From positions 186,001-250,000 of the forward strand of contig NZ_JACEFJ010000002.1 in assembly GCF_015354735.1 (NCBI RefSeq): a stretch of DNA of 64,000 nucleotides. Reading direction: 5' to 3'. The notes below the pieces were generated by a model. It worked only from the letters and a program-made list of their open reading frames with translations. It did not search any database and had not been told where the DNA came from. The translations under genes and the position numbers were made by a program. This stretch comes from Pararhodonellum marinum (lineage in GTDB: Bacteria > Bacteroidota > Bacteroidia > Cytophagales > Cyclobacteriaceae). Shown here in pieces: positions 1 through 6,860 of this stretch; the first letter of the stretch is position 1, and each line of letters opens with the position of its first letter.

Positions 1-212
1 TAGAGCCTGAAGCACCATTGCTTGACTTTCTTCAGGAGGAAGAAAATTACAAATCATCGCTGAAAATGTCTTTTTCAGACAATACTTTAACCATGGACAG
101 AACTGTGGAAATTAATTTTCCAGAAGACATGACCAAAGAGGACAAGCAGCAGGTCCTTAAAACCATCAACGGGCTGCACAACAAAACCTTATTTTTCAAA
201 AAATTAGATTGA
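1..212 (+). CDS. C-terminal end of a protein running in from the left edge (possible DUF3857 paralogue)
   Basis: The frame is open from base 3 to the stop at 210-212, so this is the 3' end of a gene that starts outside the window; the TTG at 18 is not a credible start. About 70 residues are visible, ending in FFKKLD. The pattern of a beta-strand-rich stretch followed by a short helix and a basic LKK-like tail resembles the C-terminus of the next gene, and DUF3857 proteins often occur as tandem paralogues in Bacteroidota. That family call is inference from position and tail resemblance. The next gene starts 3 bases after the stop, so the two are surely cotranscribed. Confidence 0.6.
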   Translation, partial: EPEAPLLDFLQEEENYKSSLKMSFSDNTLTMDRTVEINFPEDMTKEDKQQVLKTINGLHNKTLFFKKLD

Positions 213-215
213 CCC

Positions 216-2204
216 ATGAAAACATTTTACAAATTTCTTTTAAGCAGCTGCTTGGTGGGAACCCTAACCCTGATAACCGCCATAGCACAAGATATCAAAT
301 TCGGTAAATATTCCCAGGAAGAAATTGACCTAAGTTCCTGTGAATATGAGCCTGATGCAGCTGCGGTAGTCATTTATGAAAGTGCCTCCAGTTACTTTGT
401 GGGAGGTAACCTGCATACTGATATTCATTTCAGGAAAAAAGTGTTCAATCCTAGCGCCACTGACATCGCAGATGTGACCATCAGCTATTACCATGGGGGC
501 AAAAGCATTGAGATTATTTCCGGTCTCAAGGCCCAGATTGTGAATTTTACAGACGGCAAAGAGGAGGTGATCAAGTTAAGCAAAAAAGAAATTTTCGAGA
601 TAGATGCGGGCAATGGCCGAAAAGAATACCGGATAACTTTCCCAAATGTACAGCCCGGTTCTATACTTGAATATAGTTACAAGAAAATTGATAAATACAT
701 CACATTTCTGGATGGCTGGTCCTTTCAAAACAGAATTCCAACCATGGTTTCAAAATACAGCATTGACATCCCTGAGTACTTGGATTACAGGTTTTTGGGT
801 CAAGGGGATAATTTTGTTTCAAGAGCCAAAAAAACTCAGAAGAATGGCAAATACGAATGGGAATTGACTAACCTTAAATCCATCAAACCCGAACCCTATA
901 TCTCCAACTTTGAAGACTATCTTGACAAAATAGAGTTTCAACTTGCTGGATACAAAAAAGACAACAGCCAGGGTTATGGCGGTACAGGTCCAGCTTATGA
1001 AAGTGTCATGTCTTCTTGGCAAGAAACCGCTGATGAACTCACCTCGTCGGATAAATTCGGCGGTTTTCTAAAAAACAATGCTTCCACAAAATCTCTCAAG
1101 GAAATCCCTTTAGAAGGAACCTCTTCGGTAGAGCGTATGGCAAGTGCGCAAAAATATATACAGGAAAATTTCGAAAACAGTCGAAGAGTTGGGATTTTTC
1201 CTTCTCAAACCATCAAAGAATTGCTTGGTAGCAAATCTGGAACCAAAGCGGATCTTAATCTTTTGTTGCTTGCCATGTTGCGGGCGAACAACATTTCTGC
1301 TTACCCTTTGTTGATCAGCAGCAAAGGAAACGGAAGATCAACATTGGTTCAGTACCCTTTTATTACGCAGTTTAACCAACTCATCATCGTAGCTGAAGAT
1401 GAAAAAGGAACCGCCATATATTTGGACGCCTCTGATAAGGAATTGCGTCCTGGATACCTTTCCCTTGATAATCATGTAGAAGGAGGCTTTGTATTGATGG
1501 ATAACAACAGTGGGCTGATGCCCATTCAACTGGGACACCGTTCGGGTGTATTTCAGATGGTCAATGTTAAGCTCAATGAACAAAATGAAATGACATTTGA
1601 TAATGTGGTCCGATATTCTGATTATGATGCCATTCAATTCAGAAACAACAGCAAGGGTAGCGATGATTTGGAAGAGGTTAAAAAAGCTATGTTCTCAGAA
1701 AATCAGGATAATATTAACCTATTGGAAGTAAATGTAAAATCAGGTCCAAGACCTCAAATTGATACAAAATTTACTGTTACTGACAAGATGGATGAGAGTA
1801 CCAATTTAATCTACCTTACCCCATTCAAATACCTAAAGTACAAAGAAAACCCCTTTAAAGAAGACAGCAGACAATTTCCTGTCGATTTTAACTACAGTTT
1901 CAGCGACAATTATTCTTCCATCATCAATATTCCAGATGGATTTGAGTTGGATGATTTTCCTGAAAGCATCAACATCGCCATGCCCGATGGCAATTCCAAA
2001 CTTTTGTACAGTGTTACTCAAATGGAAGGCATGATCAAGATTTCAGCTGTCTTCGAAATGAAAAACAGCATGATATTGGCCAGTGATTATAAGGATCTGA
2101 AATACTTTTTGGAAATGGTGACCAGTAAATTCAAGGAACCGGTAGTCTTGAAAAGGATAGCCATGAACCTTTCTGAAAACGTTTCTCAAGCCAAATCGGA
2201 ATAG
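216..2204 (+). CDS. DUF3857 / transglutaminase-like domain exported protein
   Basis: A 662-residue protein with a cleavable signal peptide (about residues 1-24, ending TAIAQ). The N-terminal half (about 30-250) fits the DUF3857 beta-sandwich; about 300-420 is a transglutaminase-like fold; the rest is the C-terminal beta-rich region usual for this family. At the place where active transglutaminases have their catalytic Cys the sequence is SGTKADLNLLLLAML, so the Cys is missing, as in many Bacteroidota members. It is probably a periplasmic or surface non-catalytic protein; no substrate can be named. It follows the preceding gene by 3 bases and ends 6 bases before the convergent photolyase stop. 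Confidence 0.8.
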   Translation: MKTFYKFLLSSCLVGTLTLITAIAQDIKFGKYSQEEIDLSSCEYEPDAAAVVIYESASSYFVGGNLHTDIHFRKKVFNPSATDIADVTISYYHGGKSIEIISGLKAQIVNFTDGKEEVIKLSKKEIFEIDAGNGRKEYRITFPNVQPGSILEYSYKKIDKYITFLDGWSFQNRIPTMVSKYSIDIPEYLDYRFLGQGDNFVSRAKKTQKNGKYEWELTNLKSIKPEPYISNFEDYLDKIEFQLAGYKKDNSQGYGGTGPAYESVMSSWQETADELTSSDKFGGFLKNNASTKSLKEIPLEGTSSVERMASAQKYIQENFENSRRVGIFPSQTIKELLGSKSGTKADLNLLLLAMLRANNISAYPLLISSKGNGRSTLVQYPFITQFNQLIIVAEDEKGTAIYLDASDKELRPGYLSLDNHVEGGFVLMDNNSGLMPIQLGHRSGVFQMVNVKLNEQNEMTFDNVVRYSDYDAIQFRNNSKGSDDLEEVKKAMFSENQDNINLLEVNVKSGPRPQIDTKFTVTDKMDESTNLIYLTPFKYLKYKENPFKEDSRQFPVDFNYSFSDNYSSIINIPDGFELDDFPESINIAMPDGNSKLLYSVTQMEGMIKISAVFEMKNSMILASDYKDLKYFLEMVTSKFKEPVVLKRIAMNLSENVSQAKSE

Positions 2205-2210
2205 ATCCCA

Positions 2211-3746
2211 TTACAAATCATTGATCTGATCCAGATATGTTGAAGCCTGCTGAAGGATATTTCCCTTTTCGGCAGGCTTCATTTTTTCCCAAGTCCTATA
2301 CATCATGCCTATCCTTGGGTTATTTTCAAGCTTTTCCCGATGCCGATCATAAAAATCCCAATACAGACTATTGAACGGGCAGGCATTCTCCCCATATTTT
2401 TTGTTTTTGTCATATTTACACTGAGTACAATAATTACTCATTTTATGGATGTAATTGGCGCTTGACACATAAGGTTTAGTGCCTACTATACCTCCATCGG
2501 CAAACTGACTCATGCCTCTGGTATTGGTGATTTCTACCCATTCTATCGCGTCTATATAAATACCTAAATACCAATCATCCACTTCATCCGGATCACATCC
2601 GGCCAAAAGTGCAAAGTTACCGGTAACCATCAGGCGTTGAATGTGATGGGCATAGGCTTCATTAAGGGATTGACCAATGGCATGCTTTAGGCAATTCATT
2701 TTCGTTTTTCCTGTCCAATACCAATCTGGCAAAGCTCTTTTGTGCTCAAAAAAATTCAGTTCGGCAAACGCTGGCATTTTAGCCCAGTAAATGCCTCGCA
2801 TGTATTCCCTCCAACCGATTATCTGTCTTATAAATCCCTCTGCCTGAGAGATATCGATATCATCTTGGTGATTTTCCCATTGCTGTTCCACTTTTTTGAC
2901 CACCTCAAGGGGTGAAAGCATTTTGCTGTTTAAAGCAAAACTGAGTCTGGAATGGAAGAGAAAGGCATGGTCAGTGTGCATCGCATCCTGATAAGTGCCA
3001 AAATTGGGCAAAAGCTTTTCACAAAAATAATCCAACAGCCGAAGTCCTTCTTTTCTACTTGTTGGCCAATCAAAATTTGCTTCTACAATTTCCCCTAATG
3101 TTTTGACCCCTGCTTTTCTAACCATATCCACTAATCCCGAAACATCCTTCTTGAAGGTTAAAGGGGCTTCAATTAAATCAGGATCTTTGAGTTTATTGCG
3201 GTTGTCATGATCATAATTCCACTTTCCGGTGATCGGTTCCTTCCCATCCATCAAGATATCGTGGTTTTTTCTCATCTGCCGGTAAAATGTCTCCATCAGA
3301 TAGGTTTTTTTTCCTTTGAAAAATGCTTCCAAATCTTCCCGTTTAGTCATGAAATGTTCTGTATCCCATGCTTCATGGCTGATTTTAAGCTTTGAAACCC
3401 ACTTCTTGATCTGTTTGTCTAGCCGGTATTCATCAGGCAACTGATAATCGAAGTGTTCAATGGCCTTTTCTTTGATCAGCCAATCCAGATTTTTGGTGAT
3501 GTCCTGTTCATTTCTTTCATCATCCAAAGTCAGGTAAACAAGCGCATGTCCTTCGTCTTGTAGGGACTGCGCAAACTGCCTCATGCTTTGGAAAAAGGCT
3601 ACTACTTTTTGGATGTGATGGTGGACATAATCCGTCTCCTGCCTCACCTCCATCATCACATAGAGGGTATCCCTTTCTTGCTTTTGGTACCAAGAATGTT
3701 TTGCGTTCAATTGATCGCCTAAAATCAACCTGAGTTTTTTGCCCAT
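2211..3746 (-). CDS. phrB: FeS-containing bacterial cryptochrome/photolyase (PhrB-type (6-4) photolyase family)
   Basis: A 511-residue flavoprotein of the FeS-BCP branch (deoxyribodipyrimidine photolyase-related proteins), which use FAD, a lumazine-type antenna and a [4Fe-4S] cluster to repair (6-4) photoproducts. It starts MGKKLRLILGDQLN, the usual start of the antenna domain, and has the HIQRLMVTGNFALLAG segment of the FAD domain. Cys352, Cys440, Cys443 and Cys456 are all present; they match Agrobacterium PhrB Cys350/438/441/454 with a constant offset of two, so the cluster should be intact. It is monocistronic and convergent with the DUF3857 gene. No clear promoter box was seen. Confidence 0.9.
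   Translation of the reverse strand: MGKKLRLILGDQLNAKHSWYQKQERDTLYVMMEVRQETDYVHHHIQKVVAFFQSMRQFAQSLQDEGHALVYLTLDDERNEQDITKNLDWLIKEKAIEHFDYQLPDEYRLDKQIKKWVSKLKISHEAWDTEHFMTKREDLEAFFKGKKTYLMETFYRQMRKNHDILMDGKEPITGKWNYDHDNRNKLKDPDLIEAPLTFKKDVSGLVDMVRKAGVKTLGEIVEANFDWPTSRKEGLRLLDYFCEKLLPNFGTYQDAMHTDHAFLFHSRLSFALNSKMLSPLEVVKKVEQQWENHQDDIDISQAEGFIRQIIGWREYMRGIYWAKMPAFAELNFFEHKRALPDWYWTGKTKMNCLKHAIGQSLNEAYAHHIQRLMVTGNFALLAGCDPDEVDDWYLGIYIDAIEWVEITNTRGMSQFADGGIVGTKPYVSSANYIHKMSNYCTQCKYDKNKKYGENACPFNSLYWDFYDRHREKLENNPRIGMMYRTWEKMKPAEKGNILQQASTYLDQINDL
2242..2287 (+). terminator. intrinsic terminator inside the 3' end of the opposing photolyase gene
   Basis: A perfect 9-bp inverted repeat, GAAGCCTGC (2242-2250) and GCAGGCTTC (2272-2280), is followed by ATTTTTT on the plus strand. 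The 21-base spacer can pair further (AAGG with CCTT). It lies 38 bases after the DUF3857 stop but within the last codons of the minus-strand photolyase gene. This is read from sequence; termination itself is inferred. Confidence 0.7.
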
Positions 3747-3757
3747 ACTTTAGAAAA

Positions 3758-3872
3758 TACTGGTTACCTGTGGTATGTAAAAGAAAAAGAGCAAGGGATT
3801 GTTTCAAAAAAAAATGGCTGCCTAAAGATCCTTATGATCAATGAGGCAGCCTTACACACACGATAACCAGTA
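3758..3872. repeat. 9-bp inverted repeat flanking a terminator
   Basis: TACTGGTTA (3758-3766) and TAACCAGTA (3864-3872) are exact reverse complements about 100 bases apart. They enclose the minus-strand terminator at 3806-3851. This could be chance, or the edge of a small inserted unit; there is no target duplication that I can see. Confidence 0.3.
3806..3851 (-). terminator. intrinsic terminator, minus strand
   Basis: On the minus strand GGCTGCCT (3851-3844) pairs with AGGCAGCC (3823-3816) and is followed after one A by nine T (3814-3806). It sits 48 bases after the stop of the minus-strand ORF at 3899-4537 and 60 bases before phrB, so it argues for a separate minus-strand transcript ending here. 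Confidence 0.7.
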
Positions 3873-3898
3873 ATGGTATAAAAAAAATGTACGGGCGA

Positions 3899-4537
3899 TT
3901 AGAACAATTCCATAAAATGGGTGGCTAAGCCGTGAGTATGTCTGTACTTAAATTTATGAATGGCTGGAACCATGTCAAGACTTGGATTGAAGGCTTTGGC
4001 CCAAAACCCAAAATCGATACCAGCAGGTAATGAATGAAATAAATCCGGAGCCAAATTCCTCTTCACTGATGCTACTGCACTTATTTGGCTCCGGATACTA
4101 GGACAAAAATCTCCCCGACCCGTATCCACTCGGGTTTCCAACTGCAAATGACCAACTGCACTGGGGATGCCTGATATTGAAAATAATGATGAAAAAAATG
4201 ATAACGGAGGTAGTACCCCAAGGTTCACCCCGGATTTCCGATCCTCACTTTCCTTGGTGAAAATTGTATAGGTACTGAATGAAAGGTTTTGGACAGGCCT
4301 GTTGAAAGTGTTTATCTCCCGTAAATACTTGGTAGAAACTATCCTCCCCTTCATGTAACTTCCCTTTGGTCCATACTTGGACGGAAAGATTACCCTTACT
4401 TTCTTATTTCCTGTCTGATAGTAAGGTAAAACCTGGCTGACACTGGCTTCCCAAGATACTTGGATTGAGGAAGTAGAATCGACTCCCTCCTTAAAACCTT
4501 GGTATGAGTCATATGTGGTATTTACCTTGTTTTCCAT
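3899..4537 (-). CDS. doubtful ORF, 212 residues, unknown
   Basis: An open frame of 212 codons starting MENKVNTTYDSYQ. I recognise no family: there is no signal peptide, no membrane segment and no motif. The first 90 residues look more protein-like (mixed charged and aromatic) than the rest, which is rich in Ser, Pro and Phe and reads like a chance translation. A 14-bp inverted repeat (4043-4096) lies inside it. Support for a transcript comes from the terminator 48 bases downstream. It may be a decayed gene or a repeat unit rather than a working protein; treat it as hypothetical. Confidence 0.3.
   Translation of the reverse strand: MENKVNTTYDSYQGFKEGVDSTSSIQVSWEASVSQVLPYYQTGNKKVRVIFPSKYGPKGSYMKGRIVSTKYLREINTFNRPVQNLSFSTYTIFTKESEDRKSGVNLGVLPPLSFFSSLFSISGIPSAVGHLQLETRVDTGRGDFCPSIRSQISAVASVKRNLAPDLFHSLPAGIDFGFWAKAFNPSLDMVPAIHKFKYRHTHGLATHFMELF
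4043..4096. repeat. perfect 14-bp inverted repeat with 26-base spacer
   Basis: ATCCGGAGCCAAAT (4043-4056) and ATTTGGCTCCGGAT (4083-4096) are exact reverse complements. The pair lies in the doubtful 212-codon ORF. Such a GC-rich stem inside otherwise AT-rich, gene-poor DNA suggests a structured RNA or a mobile/repetitive unit. I cannot assign it to a family. Confidence 0.5.
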
Positions 4538-5281
4538 AGCAACGATGCCTTCAGACTAAACCTTGATCATTTGAACCTCCATTTGAAACACCTTATTTGA
4601 TTCCAGCCATTTTTTTTGGTTTTACGGTCAGTTTTTTGTCAAATAAACCGTAAATATTGCTTTTTATGGTTTGGAATAAAATTTTAAGCATTTCATATAC
4701 GTCAAAATGATATTTTTTAATTAATACTGTTATATGAAATAAGTAAATAAATTTTGGATTATACAAAATTTTATAAAAATAAATTTGTTGTAAATTTTAT
4801 GATTTGGGCTGGTTTTTTACAAGGGGCAGAAAGCCCAACAGAAGGAGCTTTTTTTCACTGACAAAATGATTTGAAGCAGAAAAAAAAATTAAGCCACATA
4901 GGCAATAATTTAAACATAGGGAAAACTCAATACTGCCGGTAGCCACATTTCAAAAAATGATTTGAATGTTATGGTCTCTTTCCAGTGACTCTCACTGTCA
5001 AAAAGACTATTCAAAAAAACTTTGTGAACGATGTGCCTTATGTGGTGAAAGTATGTTTTAACCTCTAATTGACTGAAAACCCAGCCAAGAGAACTTTAAT
5101 TTATTTTTTTACCACCTAGTTAACATAGAGATGTAGCCATGAAAGACTGGTATTACTTAAACAGAAATGTGAAACAGATATTTCCACATTGCCTCTGCCT
5201 ACATTTGCAAGAAAGCTTAAATTCCAAATTAAAAACTAGGTGAACTAAGTGCCTTATGTGGTGGCAATTAGGCCGATCCGA
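4538..5281. repeat. gene-free AT-rich stretch with decayed short repeats
   Basis: There is no credible gene here. The sequence is AT-rich with many stops on both strands. Two 24-base direct copies, 5024-5047 and 5240-5263, match at 22 of 24 positions around GTGCCTTATGTGGTG. A shorter inverted relative, GCCACATAGGCAA, lies at 4893-4905. CACCTAGTT (5113-5121) is the exact reverse complement of AACTAGGTG (5234-5242). Together these look like eroded copies of a short palindromic intergenic repeat. That is inference; it needs genome-wide comparison. Confidence 0.45.
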
Positions 5282-6514
5282 TCAAAGACCGATATCGACC
5301 TGATGCCTGAGGATGTCCTCGAAACTTTCCCTTTCCCGGATCAAATGCGCCTTTCCATCAAGGACCAGTACTTCTGCTGGTCTAAGTCTGGAATTGTAAT
5401 TTGAACTCATGCTAAAACCGTAGGCCCCGGCATTTTTGATGGCCAATACATCTCCTTCTTTGATTTCCTTCAGTTTTCTATCCGCGGCAATGGTATCGGT
5501 TTCACAGATATAGCCCACTATGGTGTACACCCTTTCCGGACCTTCCGTTTGAGAAAGATTGACTACTCCATGGTAGGCATCATACATCATGGGCCGTATC
5601 AAATGATTCAATCCAGAATCTACCCCCACAAAAGTAGAAGCAGGAGTGGATTTCACCACATTGGCTTTTACCAGCAAATAACCGGCTTCGCTGACCAAAA
5701 ACTTTCCTGGCTCAAACCATAACTCCAGATTGCGACCATACTCCTCACAAAAAGCTTTGAAGGCCTCAGAAACCTTCTGTCCTACATCCATGATATCCGT
5801 TGTCACGTCTCCGGGCTTATAACCGACCTTAAATCCACCTCCAAAATCAAGGAACTGTAAATCCTTGAATTCTCTGGCAGCATCAAACACAATTTCGGCT
5901 CCTTTCAAAAAGACTGTAGCATCCAATATATCCGATCCTGTATGAATATGAAGTCCGGTGACATTGAGCTGATAAGCCTCTACGATTTTCAATACGTGCT
6001 TTAGCTGTAAGACGGAAATACCGAATTTACTGTCAATATGACCTACTGATATTTTTGCATTTCCTCCCGCAAGTATGTGGGGATTCAGCCTGATACATAT
6101 GGGAATCTCCTGGCCATAGTAGGTGCCAAAATGCTCCAGCATCGGAATGTTGTCTATGTTAATCATGACACCCAACTTGACCGCTTGCTGAATTTCATCA
6201 AAAGCAACACAATTGGGTGTGTACATGATTTCTTCAGGTTGATAACCCGCATGGAGACACAAATGCACTTCTTCTATGGAAACAGCATCTACTCCAGCGC
6301 CGGACTTCCGCATCAATTTTAGTATATTGAGGTTTGATAAGGCTTTGGTGGCATATTTAATTCTTAGGTCCACCGTATTAAAAGCCTGTTTCAAAAGGGC
6401 GACCTGATCGAGTATTTTTTGCCCGTCATAAACATATAGGGGAGTCCCAAATTTTTTGGCAATATCTAACAAGGCCACGCCCTGAATTTCAAACTGAAGG
6501 TTGTTTTGCACCAT
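5282..6514 (-). CDS. lysA: diaminopimelate decarboxylase
   Basis: A 410-residue PLP enzyme of fold type III that converts meso-diaminopimelate to lysine and CO2, the last step of lysine synthesis. The PLP lysine is Lys57 in YATKA. HIHTGSD (near 195), the glycine-rich phosphate loop LDFGGGFKVGY, the substrate/dimer motif CETDT and the C-terminal NAGAYGFSMSSNYN block are all present. The length is normal. The start at 6514 is supported by a -7 box (TATCTTTG on the minus strand) at 6533-6540. dapF, the step before it, lies far away at 43.5 kb, so the pathway is not clustered. Confidence 0.96.
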   Translation of the reverse strand: MVQNNLQFEIQGVALLDIAKKFGTPLYVYDGQKILDQVALLKQAFNTVDLRIKYATKALSNLNILKLMRKSGAGVDAVSIEEVHLCLHAGYQPEEIMYTPNCVAFDEIQQAVKLGVMINIDNIPMLEHFGTYYGQEIPICIRLNPHILAGGNAKISVGHIDSKFGISVLQLKHVLKIVEAYQLNVTGLHIHTGSDILDATVFLKGAEIVFDAAREFKDLQFLDFGGGFKVGYKPGDVTTDIMDVGQKVSEAFKAFCEEYGRNLELWFEPGKFLVSEAGYLLVKANVVKSTPASTFVGVDSGLNHLIRPMMYDAYHGVVNLSQTEGPERVYTIVGYICETDTIAADRKLKEIKEGDVLAIKNAGAYGFSMSSNYNSRLRPAEVLVLDGKAHLIRERESFEDILRHQVDIGL

Positions 6515-6532
6515 GATTCGTCAATTGAGTGC

Positions 6533-6540
6533 CAAAGATA
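6533..6540 (-). promoter_or_regulatory. -7 promoter box of lysA
   Basis: TATCTTTG on the minus strand matches the Bacteroidota consensus TAnnTTTG exactly and ends 18 bases before the lysA ATG. A TTTG (6559-6556) lies 15 bases upstream, shorter than the usual spacing of about 19, so the -33 element is uncertain. Confidence 0.65.
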
Positions 6541-6556
6541 TGAAATGGCTCATAAC

Positions 6557-6579
6557 AAAAAAAGAAGGCTAAAGCCTTC
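6557..6579 (-). terminator. intrinsic terminator upstream of lysA, minus strand
   Basis: GAAGGCT and AGCCTTC (6564-6570, 6573-6579) form a perfect 7-bp stem with a 2-base centre; on the minus strand seven T follow at 6563-6557. It lies upstream of the lysA -7 box, so it cannot end lysA. It would end a minus-strand transcript starting in 6600-6860, possibly the small ORF at 6693-6779. Confidence 0.55.
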
Positions 6580-6692
6580 CTTTTCATGATTAGGTATTTG
6601 CATTTATTATAAGAAACTAATTACATTACGATTTCAGTCTTATAATGGTTTTCAAATTTCAGGAATTTTGATGAAAAATTATTTGATCTGAC

Positions 6693-6779
6693 TCAATCCC
6701 TAGAGGGATTTTTTCGACCGAACCTCATGTTCTGGCTTTTTCTGCCGTCCAATTCATTGGCTTGTTTTTTGATCTGCAA
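6693..6779 (-). CDS. possible small basic protein (28 residues) in the gap upstream of lysA
   Basis: On the minus strand the frame is open from 6806 to a TGA at 6693. From the TTG at 6779 it reads 28 residues, including ANELDGRKSQNMRFGRK, strongly basic and without low complexity. Codon choice looks like that of neighbouring genes (GCC, GGC, GAC, AAC). A minus-strand terminator follows at 6579-6557. No ATG begins the frame and no clear promoter was found, so it could also be the remnant of a longer gene or chance. The remaining 346-base gap between lysA and the kinase gene holds only promoters and two hairpins. Confidence 0.3.
   Translation of the reverse strand: MQIKKQANELDGRKSQNMRFGRKNPSRD
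6695..6714 (+). terminator. weak hairpin with T run
   Basis: AATCCC (6695-6700) and GGGATT (6705-6710) form a 6-bp stem with loop TAGA, and the plus strand continues TTTT. It coincides with the last codons of the possible small minus-strand ORF. It may be a weak terminator for plus-strand transcription; no plus-strand gene is visible before it. Confidence 0.3.
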
Positions 6780-6848
6780 GAAATAATAGGATATGTAAGT
6801 TGCCCGTTAAAAATTGTTAATGAACTGCCGGACAACTCATTATACTAC

Positions 6849-6856
6849 TAAATTTG
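6849..6856 (+). promoter_or_regulatory. -7 promoter box very close to the kinase start
   Basis: TAAATTTG fits TAnnTTTG and ends only 4 bases before the ATG at 6861. The transcript would start at about the annotated start codon, which suggests either a leaderless mRNA or true initiation at the second ATG (6876). Confidence 0.5.
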
Positions 6857-6860
6857 TACC

